A DNA stretch of 11,000 nt from Cephalothrix simula (Eukaryota > Nemertea > Palaeonemertea > Archinemertea > Cephalotrichidae): positions 1-11,000 of the forward strand of contig JAXIUW010210509.1 in NCBI GenBank assembly GCA_035591015.1. Reading direction: 5' to 3'. Of the stretch, positions 1 to 7,530 are shown piece by piece. The translations under genes and the position numbers were made by a program. Position 1 is the stretch's first letter; every line of letters begins with the position of its first letter. The notes beneath the pieces were generated by a model. The model saw only the letters and a list, made by a program, of their open reading frames with translations. It was not told where the DNA came from and made no database searches.

Positions 1-36
1 TCGTTATGCTGATAGTCCGAAAATTTGAGGCGGCCC
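1..36 (-). other. Possible partial exon at left edge, minus strand
   Basis: Read on the minus strand, a pyrimidine-containing stretch ending TATCTATTCAG (39-37 is the CAG) precedes GGGCCGCCTCAAATTTTCGG, which stays open to the window edge in one phase (reading AASNFRTISIT after a split Gly). In another phase it reads GPPQIFGLSA and meets a TAA at 6-4. Both phases can be joined to the candidate exon at 310-223 by using different donor sites. The stretch is short and no family is recognised, so this is a weak prediction based only on splice-site appearance and phase compatibility. Confidence 0.2.
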
Positions 37-222
37 CTGAATAGATACCGGTAAATGTTTGTATTAAATAAGATGTTAATTCAGAATCTGTATATCTGAA
101 AATATCGATGTTTTTTTTTATTCGAAATATTTATTAAAGATGATATTTTCAAATTTTAAGTTATTATAATTTAAAATTCAAACTTTAAAAGGAAACATAA
201 TATTTTGAGGAAATTAAACAAC

Positions 223-310
223 CTTTTACAGTTTGCTGTAGAATTCGATTCTGCCTTCCGTAGTTCAGATTTGGGAGATCCGAGATGCCTTCGAAAGCAT
301 ACATGTACTT
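223..310 (-). other. Possible internal exon, minus strand
   Basis: On the minus strand, CACCATTGCAG at 321-311 is a plausible acceptor. A second, in-frame acceptor (CCTCACCCTCAG) ends at 326, 15 bases earlier. The following frame begins KYMYAFEGISDLPNLNYGRQ and continues to TVK. It could end at AAAG|GT (223/222, phase 1, joining the left-edge exon as Gly-Ala-Ala-Ser) or at ACT|GTAAAA (230/229, phase 0, joining as Gly-Pro-Pro-Gln and then a stop). The peptide composition looks more protein-like than the surrounding AT-rich noise, and the minus frame is open over 185-394. Both donors are mediocre and no homologue is recognised, so chance or an old transposon/pseudogene fragment remains possible. 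Confidence 0.25.
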
Positions 311-340
311 CTGCAATGGTGCAATCTGAGGGTGAGGCAC

Positions 341-387
341 ACTAAAGTCTGTTTCATATTTAGAAAATAGCATTGTATTCGCCGCAC
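341..387 (+). repeat. Left arm of 47-bp inverted repeat
   Basis: The reverse complement of this segment matches 489-535 at 46 of 47 bases; the single difference is position 384 against 492. The arms are separated by 101 bp (388-488), and similarity stops sharply at both ends. No matching target-site duplication is visible immediately outside the arms (ending GGCAC on the left, starting TATAA on the right). It could be the terminal repeats of a small non-autonomous DNA transposon, a local inverted duplication, or a hairpin-forming transcript. The left arm overlaps the upstream part of the minus-strand frame described at 223-310. Confidence 0.9.
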
Positions 388-488
388 TATTCAAAATTCA
401 ATTGACATTATCAAGCGCGAAGATTAAATGATTCATAAATTGTCTCTTGAGGTCAGCGAAAAATTCGGTAATGTTTGCGTAGTCCATT

Positions 489-535
489 GTGTGGCGAATA
501 CAATGCTATTTTCTAAATATGAAACAGACTTTAGT
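489..535 (-). repeat. Right arm of 47-bp inverted repeat
   Basis: This is the partner of 341-387, in inverted orientation with one mismatch. A transcript crossing both arms could form a 47-bp stem with a loop of about 100 nt. The intervening sequence 388-488 is AT-rich, shows no open frame of note and is not itself inverted. Confidence 0.9.
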
Positions 536-1089
536 TATAATTATTCTTTGGATTTAACAAAGGTATCTTTTTAAATAATAAAATATAGGTTACAGAGTGG
601 AGTTAATTTAAATTTACTCAACGAACTCAAAATAATAGAAAATAAACTCGCAACCAAATGGCTCTTAGTTATATTTACCTTTGAAGTTAATAATACAAAT
701 TGAATTTTAACAGTGATTGCGATCAATCAGTTTAGAATAAAGATGATTTTGCCAAGATCAGCAATAAGTTAAAACGCTTTAATTTAATTGTAGTAAAAAA
801 GTCATAGAATGAAAATTTGGCAAGCGTTTTAGCTAGAATCTTACTGAGTTTTCAGGAGTTTTAGGAAGAAATGAGAAATCAAGTCCGATTAGACGAACTT
901 AGATAACCTAAGTCAATTTAGTTAGATCAGTCCAGGCATACCAACACTACAATGGGCGGCATATGGTTCATGCGCAGGGCCCCATTATTTTATTTCATGA
1001 CCAGGTAAATATGTAGATTGTAGGGTATGCTTTATTTGTTCACCTTGGCTTTACCTGTTGTTATGGAAATGTTTCATACCCCCTTTATT
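536..1089. other. Non-coding stretch, no gene seen
   Basis: This AT-rich sequence has no open frame that stands out. The only structure noticed is a modest interrupted inverted repeat: GCATACC-AACA-CTACAAT at 936-953 against ATTGTAGGGTATGC at 1017-1030. It pairs over 14 bases with a four-base bulge around a 63-bp interior. That interior is locally less AT-rich (GGGCGGC, GCGCAGGGCCCC), which could be a fragment of an old mobile element but is not diagnostic. Confidence 0.5.
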
Positions 1090-1165
1090 ATCTCTGTATA
1101 TCTATAGAAAAACCATTCTGGAGGACGGAACTCGAACCAGCAACGCGCTACCCATCAGCTCGCAG
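1090..1165 (-). mobile_element. tRNA-like relic, possible SINE head
   Basis: On the minus strand, GAGCTGATGGGTAGCGCG (1161-1144) resembles a tRNA D-arm with a pol III A box. It is followed almost directly by CTGGTTCGAGTTCC (1140-1127), which contains a good match to the B box GGTTCGANTCC. The spacing is far too short for a functional tRNA because the anticodon arm is absent. A tRNA-derived SINE or degenerate tRNA pseudogene is therefore more likely than a tRNA gene. The element's limits are not visible; the 3' body would extend toward lower coordinates. A chance match is possible. Confidence 0.3.
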
Positions 1166-1680
1166 AGACTTGCGGAATTTATGCTGCTTATAAATTGAAA
1201 ATCCGACAAAGCTTGATCAAGTCTACTACGATTGGCGGGAATTAATTTGACTGACCCAAATTTCTCAGTGCTGGAAGCTAAGATCAAATCAAATAATAGG
1301 AATCATGGTGTCGAGGCCACATGAAAACTGGCCGAGATGTATCGAGATGTGGTAAACCCTATAGTTTGCATAAGAATTTGGCTTTTTTTTTATAGTCCAA
1401 TATACTATAACAATTTTCTGCAAAAGTAGGCCTACAATTTTTGATGTATTGTGTCAACTAAGCCACGAAATCAATAAAAATCTGATAAGATAAATACAGA
1501 AGTAAAATTTATGATAACTATAATATACATAGTCTAAAACAGGTGCATGGTAAGTTCAGGTTAAGTATGAAGGTCACTTTGCATGAAAAGTGTTAGCCGT
1601 TGTACAAATCACTTACCAGCAATTTGACGAGTCGAAGCCGAGAAAATAACGTCACTTCTACTTTTGGTGTACTATAATCA
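1166..1680. other. Non-coding stretch, no gene seen
   Basis: This is AT-rich DNA without a credible coding frame or strong repeat. A short tandem of CGAGATGT occurs near 1335-1352. An open minus-strand frame crosses 1102-1287 but includes the tRNA-like segment and lacks recognisable protein features. Confidence 0.45.
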
Positions 1681-1787
1681 AGTAATAAATATTGTAATAT
1701 AAGTCATGTAATAAAATTTTATTAAAAGTAATAAATATTGTCATAAATTTGTAATAAGAATAACAAATATTGTAATAAATTTGTAAT
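1681..1787 (+). repeat. Degenerate AT-rich direct repeats
   Basis: AGTAATAAATATTGT occurs exactly at 1681-1695 and again at 1727-1741. ATAAATTTGTAAT occurs at 1743-1755 and again at 1775-1787, with further variants of TAATAAATNTTGT between. The spacing is irregular, so this is a degenerate minisatellite-like patch rather than a clean tandem array. Confidence 0.7.
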
Positions 1788-1792
1788 CAAGG

Positions 1793-4676
1793 TTTAAAAT
1801 GTTCAACCTGGGGATTAATGTCCTATCACTCTATACTTTTGTATACAAGGGGACTTTAAAACCATTCCTATCACACCGTCACCAAAATAATATTTATCCT
1901 CAGAGCAGCTCAGAGCTTATTATCCTTGTGATATAATCAATAATTTGGAGACGCAAAATGTCATTACTAAGTGGGATAAGGGTACTTCAGTAGGATTTTC
2001 AGGGTCATAATTTCTACTTGTCTCCAAACGCAAGGTCCAACTATTGTGTCAAAATACTCATCAAAATATAGATTATCAAGTAATCAATGTGTAGGAAAAT
2101 GTAAAATTTCCAATTTCGATCTATTTCGATTTTGCCATGTTAGACAAGTTTGAATTATGCCTTTTTCAGTTGAATAAAAAATATTCCGATGCACAAGTAT
2201 TACCATTTTAACACATGTCATCTTATACACCTGTCGCTGCGCATTAATAACGAATTCAAGGGCCATCCAAAAAAAGATCACCCTCCCTTAAAATCCATAT
2301 GCAGTTTCAGAGTAGTGAAATTTGAGTGACCATATTTTAGAGTAGAGCAAGAAGTTAACATAAGTGGTAGTGCTACTACACAGAAAGACACCAACAGCTC
2401 TCAACAATCACCTAAACTTTAATATATGTAACTCTGCTGATAAGAAAGCTGCAGATTGAGAGACATTTTGTCTCTGTGCAAAATTGTAATTTCAACTTCA
2501 AATTACCAATTATAGGCCTACATAACAATTTTGGCTTAAGATCTCCTTCATACACATGTTCAAAATTATGGTCACAGATATCAAATCATTCGAAATCATT
2601 ATCCTTTCCTCTATCCTTGCATCAATTCAAAGCTAATTGTTTTAATTATCTTTTCGCACGCTATAATTAGTTACTTTAAAAAAATATTATATGTTTCCAA
2701 TTGTTGTTCAGTTTTCATTTTCTTATATCAGCGGGAATGACAAACTTTACTGCGTTTTGTGCTTGCCATGTGGGTCCGTTTTCCATCTATGTGAGACACT
2801 ACAAGAATCGTTCAACTAATACAGAAACATAGGAAAACAGCATGAAAAGACTGCCCAAGCCAAGAGCAATCCAAAAATATAAGTATATCCAGTGTAAATA
2901 GGGACAAACACCCTAATTGAAATAATAGGCCTCTAAATAACATTAAAAGCCTCTCAAAAGCAATAGATATCCAAATATGAAAGTATATCCTAGGCAACTA
3001 GAAACACTAAAGCATGACCTCTCATGAAATAAACGCTTACCCGAGGTTTATACCCCGGAGCAGGTAACCCCTGAAGACAATGAACTTACGAAGAGACCTT
3101 TCAAATGATATATAGTTTAATAATGTACATCTACCTTGCCAATACGGGCGTTAGCAGTTACCCTCCGCACTCCAGCGCTCCAGCAAAAAAGTGATCTATA
3201 GCAGAACATTATTACTACTTAGAAAATATTTGCAACACATATATCACGTATATCGGAACATAATTTTAAATTTAAGTTACTTGAAACCTTAGAACTTTCA
3301 AAGAAAAAATCAGAGGCCCTGAAACTACAAAGCTGTGCCACTCACTCGAAAGCAATAGTAGTAATAGCGTTCGACTATGGAGCACATTTTTTGAGCTGCG
3401 GTTGAGGCACTGTGGTGGTTAACACTCTAACGTATTTAAAGGAGGTATCTTTGGTAAAACATGTAAGGACACATAACTTTTGGCTAGTGGAAAACTAGAA
3501 GATACACAAAACTGTTTATATAAGAATTCAGTCAAGAAAGGTAAAATATTTTATATTTTAGATAGATTTCATTTAAAGGATGAACCTATTTCTAATGCCG
3601 ACCCTGGCTGATCTATGATTTCTTTGTGTTTTGAAGTAGTTTAGAGAAGAGCTTTTGAGAGATGTAACAAAAAACAGGATAAAGTGATATAAAAAAGTAT
3701 AAACTTATAAAAGAGAAAGCAGAATCACCTTCAGAGTTCTCCAGGAAGAAAAATCCTTTCATTATCGATAAATCCTTATTCACGAGCAAGAATATACGTC
3801 ACTCTGTAACTACTTTGCCCTAAAGAGCAAAAAAATTTAATAAATATCGTGTATATTGTTAGAAATTGTAACAAAATGAGTTAAACTGAAGTATAGAAGT
3901 CAGTGTGAAAGTAAACGGTTTAAAATCAGGTCCTGCAGTTAGTTCATCAAATGTTTCAGTTCATTTATCACAATTTTGTACCAAATAGTACGTTTAAGAA
4001 ACCTATATAACTTCTTTTTAGATCATAATATTAATCAATCAAACTGAGAAGTGAGAATTATGAACCTCAAAACAGGTGAAAACCTTTAGGGTAAAGAAAA
4101 GAACAGAAAATCTTTATAGAGAATATTATCAAAGGGATTTCCCACGCTTAAAATATCCTTTCATAGTATTTATTAAAATTTTTTAAAAGTAGCATGTTAA
4201 AGAGTGTTCTGGACCGTCACATTGAAAAATTTGGTCACTTCAGGTCTCCTTGTTCCTAGCAATAGCATAAGTACGGCGCGGGAATTATTTTATATCGAAT
4301 TGTACAATGTTTCACATTCTGATTTTAAGCGTTCCTTAACTCTAGTAAAATGTTTTTTCTGTGAGTAGCTATCGATTTGAAAAAATCATTATATAACTTG
4401 AAATGTGGAGAATATGAAATAAAGAAGAGTTTAAGAGAGTTTAATTGCATTAATTACAACTGATCACTGCTGTAACATGGGTCTAGAAATGGAAAAAGTG
4501 TCACATTTCAAGATAATTGTCATTATATTTTTTGCGGGAACATATGGTATTTTGCTAATTTTCTACATCTTAATGATTATGTTATTTCATATTTTTGAAG
4601 TCACTTTGTTGAACTAAACAAACGGTCTTATTTTTCCAATATATGCACACCTATACGTTTTCTATTTTTTTTTAAT
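1793..4676. other. Long non-coding stretch, no gene seen
   Basis: Nearly 2.9 kb of AT-rich DNA with stops in every frame at short intervals. I could not support an exon, RNA gene or complete mobile element. Small items noticed: a TATAC-TTTT-GTATA hairpin near 1831-1844; a GC-richer patch at about 3041-3075 (TTACCCGAGG... CCCCGG); another at about 3146-3184 containing CTCCAGC twice, one base apart (3170-3176 and 3178-3184); and TAGGCCTA-type words near 1428, 2515 and 2926. It may be intergenic DNA or a long intron upstream of the gene at 5329. Confidence 0.5.
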
Positions 4677-4815
4677 TTATGCTATTTGAACGTATATTTT
4701 AATAATGAACATGCATGCCAAACTCATTTTCATAAATTATGCAATTTGAACATATATATTTTAATAATGTACTCTGATAATACATTGAACATTTATACCA
4801 GACTTATTTTCATAA
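4677..4815 (+). repeat. Diverged tandem duplication, two units
   Basis: Unit 1 (4677-4736) runs from TTATGCTATTTGAAC to ACTCATTTTCATAAA. Unit 2 (4737-4815) starts TTATGCAATTTGAAC and ends ACTTATTTTCATAA. Both share a central TATTTTAATAATG. Unit 2 is about 19 bp longer, with extra sequence in its middle. The copies are head to tail and moderately diverged, consistent with an old local duplication. Confidence 0.75.
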
Positions 4816-5171
4816 TATTCCGAAAGAGTCTCATTAAATACTTAAACACTCATTAATATATCAAACGATTAAACATGTCTGCATTTACTGAATTTTATAT
4901 ATCAAATTTACATGTCATAACTACGGCGCTGTGATTATGAATGTGTCATTTTAGACTCATTTTACCAGTAAAAAACAACAACTACTACGTTTTTAGCACA
5001 TTATGCAGCAGGTATTTTCATTTATTGTAGACTGTTGCGTGTAGATAGGTGTCAAAAGTGAACACTTCAGATAAAATGATATCTTTAATATTAAATTTGT
5101 ATATTCATTATTTTATTATACATGTACTTCTTAGAAGGTAGTTAACAATGTTTTAATAAAAGTCTAAATAT
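4816..5171 (+). other. Upstream flank or intron of the main gene
   Basis: AT-rich sequence with no open frame immediately upstream of the candidate acceptor at 5172-5179. I see no convincing TATA box plus initiator or CpG island that would mark a promoter. If the acceptor is used, this stretch is intron and the promoter lies elsewhere; otherwise it would be the proximal promoter region. Confidence 0.35.
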
Positions 5172-5180
5172 CTTTTCAGG
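5172..5180 (+). promoter_or_regulatory. Candidate 3' splice acceptor in 5' leader
   Basis: CTTTTCAG|G is a good acceptor (AG at 5178-5179, exon from 5180) preceded by a short pyrimidine run. TCTAAAT lies just upstream as a possible branch-point region. The main reading frame has a TAG stop at 5296-5298, so any exon starting here must be a 5' UTR exon joining the intronless CDS at 5329. It could alternatively receive a trans-spliced leader if the organism uses one. Transcript data are absent, so this is inference from consensus only. Confidence 0.45.
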
Positions 5181-5182
5181 AA

Positions 5183-5495
5183 ATGCATTGGAATAAATGA
5201 AAGCATGTTGTGATTGACTCTATCAGTATTGAGAATGTTGGATAACCCACAGAACAATAGTAGACAGGTAGATTTCCAATACTGTGTTCCAAAAATAGTT
5301 TCTTTTTCTGGGAGATCTGACACATGTCATGTTCAGACGGGCAAGATTGCTTCACATTACAGTTTTTTGTATGATAATATTCAACATATGCAATGCTCTA
5401 GATGTAAAGACCTTATTTCAATTTCAAAGACTCGATCAGAACGCCTCAGATCTTTCGGATTCAAAGAAGAACTATTATCAGAAGCTGTATCATGA
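5183..5495 (+). promoter_or_regulatory. Leader with upstream ATGs and overlapping uORF
   Basis: Between the candidate acceptor and the main start there are four ATGs out of frame with the CDS. The one at 5183 ends after 5 codons, the one at 5205 after 2 codons, the one at 5235 opens an 86-codon frame ending at 5495, and the one at 5324 ends after 16 codons. The 5235 frame overlaps the first 167 bases of the main CDS. The ATGs at 5183, 5205 and 5235 have a purine at -3, so scanning ribosomes could use them. If this leader is really transcribed, translation of the main protein would be expected to be dampened or regulated; a start of transcription closer to 5329 would remove most of these. The 86-residue product has no recognisable domain. 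Confidence 0.35.
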
Positions 5496-7530
5496 TTTAG
5501 AGGAGATTGACAAGGTTAAAGAACTCAAATTGAAAGTCGAATCAAAAGAGGAAAATAATACAATCAAGAAACGGATCACAAAAAGTGAAATTCCAGAAAA
5601 ACTTCAAGAGTTTATTGTCCATAAAGATAACGCTAAAGCAAGTGCCATAGTTGGAAGAGACCATAGTGAAAAATCTAAAAATAAGCCTGTTTACAAAGCC
5701 ATAGTTGGAAAAGACCATCTTCCGGTTAAAAATGATGAATCTGCAGCCGATCGCGAAAAACGATGCACTGATTGTGATGATGAGCCTAAAAACTCTTCGG
5801 GTAGTCTCATTATTCTTCCACTATTGGCTATGGTAGTTTTTATCATACTGCTGGTTGCTAGATGCTGTAGGTGGACACAGATCGATGTTAAAGAACTTAG
5901 TATGATAGTTGAAAGTCCGCAACGGAAGAGTCTGGCGAGGGCTTTACTTTCTGTTCAGACTGGTGCAGATATGCAGCGACGTGGAAGTGGTGACGTAGAT
6001 AGTGATAGCAAACAGCTGCTTCTGCTACCACTTCTTCTATCAGGACTAACTCCTCAGTTAAGAAGGCAATCCATTGCTTCCCCAGTTAGAAGGGGCGGCA
6101 GCGTTAGAAGTACTAGTAACCGTGGAAGTATTAAAAGTCGTAATGATAGTTTTAAAAAGCGTAAGTGGTATCAAAAAATGCGAGCCGATTCGCAGGTACC
6201 AGGTGATTCAGATCCCCATCCGGTATGGGGACCGGCTCCAGAGCCGATTCCATTTTTAAGAGAAATGAGTAGCCTGAGTGGATTAACTATTAACAGTGGT
6301 GAGACCGATTCCCTGAAATTGGACAAAGATTCAGTTTCTTCCACACCGCTTAAAAAACGATCAAAAAGCTTCCATGGAAGGTCTGTTACTATAAAAGCTG
6401 AATGCCATACAATTGAGTCTAAGGATTATAACGAACCTTACACGATAAGCGGTGGCATTGACATAGGAGTTGGAACTGATCCTACATATTTTACTGATGA
6501 TCATTTACCACTCGCGAAGTGGAAGCACCGATCTCGAACTCAAGCTATTCCGAAAAAAACGCGACGAAAAACGGACGCACATCGTTTTTCTGCTCCAGGG
6601 CAACTTTACAGTCCTCCTGGACAACTTTACATTCGATCTAACCAGAGTAATGAAGGAGAGGAAAATGAGAGCTCTCCAATGTTAAACCAGTACACTATAG
6701 ACAATGATAATGTATCTAGCAGTGAGGAATTAGACGCATTAGTTGTTTCTAAACGCGTTCCGTATGAAGTGGACTTTGAATACATCTTAGAAAGTCAAAA
6801 GAGTCCATGTATATCATTTTCTGATTCCATTAGTTTAGACGATGTATTTGGACCTCCTTCACCTGTAAGCTCACACCATTCCATAGAAGATAGTGGTTAT
6901 CATAACCATTTCCCAAGATCACCTTTATCACCAGCGAGACCTCCACCAAGAGATTCTGTTTCAGATGATTCAGCCGTGGCTACCTCTGCAACTTCTTCCA
7001 CAACAAAAACTGATACTTTAAAAAAGTCACTAGACCAAGCAAATATTAATATCAGGGAAAAATGTACGTTAAATAAACGTTCAAATGAAAACAATAATGA
7101 AGTGAATGGCCACGGTGAATCATCTCATCATGAAGATGATAAAGTTTACTTTTATATGTCCCGCTCCGATGATCACCTTTGTGTTAGTGAATTTTCTCAA
7201 CCCTCTGCAGAATTGTGTTCCACTAAAACTGATGATGAACTCATCCGTCCGACACCTGGTCATTCCATACGGGGAAAAAGACCGCCTAAACTTGCCGAAA
7301 TTTGTCAAAATAGACTTATGGATAAATATTCTTCCAGAATAAAGACTGATGAGGTTTCCATAGTTTCGTCACGTGAGTCATCAAATAAAAATTCTAATAT
7401 TAACGACAATGACCTTAACCCAAATTTACCGAGAGAGGTAGTAATAACCATAGACAATGAAAACAATAGTAATATTGTGCTCAATAATAACCCATATTCA
7501 GAAGAAGAAGAAAAGGAATATATGGTATGA
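5329..7530 (+). CDS. Type I single-pass membrane protein, long disordered tail
   Basis: A 733-residue protein of unrecognised family; a frame this long is far beyond chance in AT-rich DNA. The start at 5329 is the first in-frame ATG after a TAG at 5296-5298, has G at -3, and opens directly into a signal peptide (residues 1-23, MFRRARLLHITVFCMIIFNICNA). The ectodomain, about 24-158, is highly charged and probably helical at 45-75. It has N-glycosylation sequons at N38, N76 and N155, a short repeat AIVG[RK]DH at 106-112 and 124-130, and a furin-type REKR at 142-145 followed by CTDC (146-149). One transmembrane helix spans about 159-177, then RCCRW (C179 and C180 could be palmitoylated). The tail of about 550 residues is Ser/Asp/Asn-rich and low in hydrophobics apart from LLLLPLLL (230-237). 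Visible tail motifs are RRGS (217-220), RRQS (245-248), SPQR and TPLK proline-directed sites, KKRSKS (342-347), PKKTRRK (408-414), SAPGQLY/SPPGQLY (421-434), PLSPAR (532-537, SH3 class II type) and C-terminal EYMV (class II PDZ type). There are no introns in the CDS. A receptor-like or scaffold role at the plasma membrane is inference. Confidence 0.9.
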   Translation: MFRRARLLHITVFCMIIFNICNALDVKTLFQFQRLDQNASDLSDSKKNYYQKLYHDLEEIDKVKELKLKVESKEENNTIKKRITKSEIPEKLQEFIVHKDNAKASAIVGRDHSEKSKNKPVYKAIVGKDHLPVKNDESAADREKRCTDCDDEPKNSSGSLIILPLLAMVVFIILLVARCCRWTQIDVKELSMIVESPQRKSLARALLSVQTGADMQRRGSGDVDSDSKQLLLLPLLLSGLTPQLRRQSIASPVRRGGSVRSTSNRGSIKSRNDSFKKRKWYQKMRADSQVPGDSDPHPVWGPAPEPIPFLREMSSLSGLTINSGETDSLKLDKDSVSSTPLKKRSKSFHGRSVTIKAECHTIESKDYNEPYTISGGIDIGVGTDPTYFTDDHLPLAKWKHRSRTQAIPKKTRRKTDAHRFSAPGQLYSPPGQLYIRSNQSNEGEENESSPMLNQYTIDNDNVSSSEELDALVVSKRVPYEVDFEYILESQKSPCISFSDSISLDDVFGPPSPVSSHHSIEDSGYHNHFPRSPLSPARPPPRDSVSDDSAVATSATSSTTKTDTLKKSLDQANINIREKCTLNKRSNENNNEVNGHGESSHHEDDKVYFYMSRSDDHLCVSEFSQPSAELCSTKTDDELIRPTPGHSIRGKRPPKLAEICQNRLMDKYSSRIKTDEVSIVSSRESSNKNSNINDNDLNPNLPREVVITIDNENNSNIVLNNNPYSEEEEKEYMV
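5644..5718 (+). repeat. Short repeat in ectodomain coding sequence
   Basis: GCCATAGTTGGAA[GA]AGACCAT occurs at 5644-5664 and 5698-5718, 54 bp apart, encoding AIVGRDH and AIVGKDH. The single base difference gives a conservative Arg/Lys change. This suggests an in-frame 18-codon duplication whose remaining sequence has diverged, or a repeated short binding motif. Confidence 0.85.
6589..6630 (+). repeat. Tandem 7-codon repeat in cytoplasmic tail
   Basis: Two adjacent 21-bp units (6589-6609 and 6610-6630) encode SAPGQLY and SPPGQLY. The DNA of the two copies differs at several positions, while the peptide differs only at Ala/Pro. This argues that the motif has been kept at protein level since duplication. 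The function is unknown; Tyr427 and Tyr434 could be phosphorylation sites. Confidence 0.85.

Noticed and set aside
341-535. microRNA precursor
   Set aside because: The stem is long enough, but the loop of about 100 nt and near-perfect pairing fit an inverted duplication or transposon ends better than a typical animal pre-miRNA.
936-1030. Interrupted inverted repeat as a transposon
   Set aside because: The arms are 7+7 bases with a bulge; this is short enough to be chance in a window of this size.
1090-1165. Functional tRNA gene
   Set aside because: A and B boxes are too close, and there is no anticodon arm and no acceptor stem pairing.
1102-1287. 61-codon minus-strand frame as a protein
   Set aside because: It runs through the tRNA-like segment, is short, and shows no recognisable motif.
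2812-2997. Hydrophobic 61-codon minus-strand frame resembling a small membrane protein
   Set aside because: Hydrophobic translations are expected from AT-rich DNA. There is no supporting splice, start context or similarity.
5235-5495. 86-codon frame starting MLDNPQNNSRQ as a separate gene
   Set aside because: It overlaps the signal peptide and ectodomain coding of the much stronger 733-codon frame, and it has no domain or signal of its own. It is kept only as a possible upstream ORF.
6016-6048. Second transmembrane segment at residues 230-240 (LLLLPLLLSGL)
   Set aside because: It is only about 11 hydrophobic residues with a central Pro, flanked by charged and polar residues; too short to span a membrane.
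6900-7308. Minus-strand open frames opposite the tail coding region
   Set aside because: They are antisense shadows of the real CDS; their compositions reflect the complement of Ser/Asp codons.
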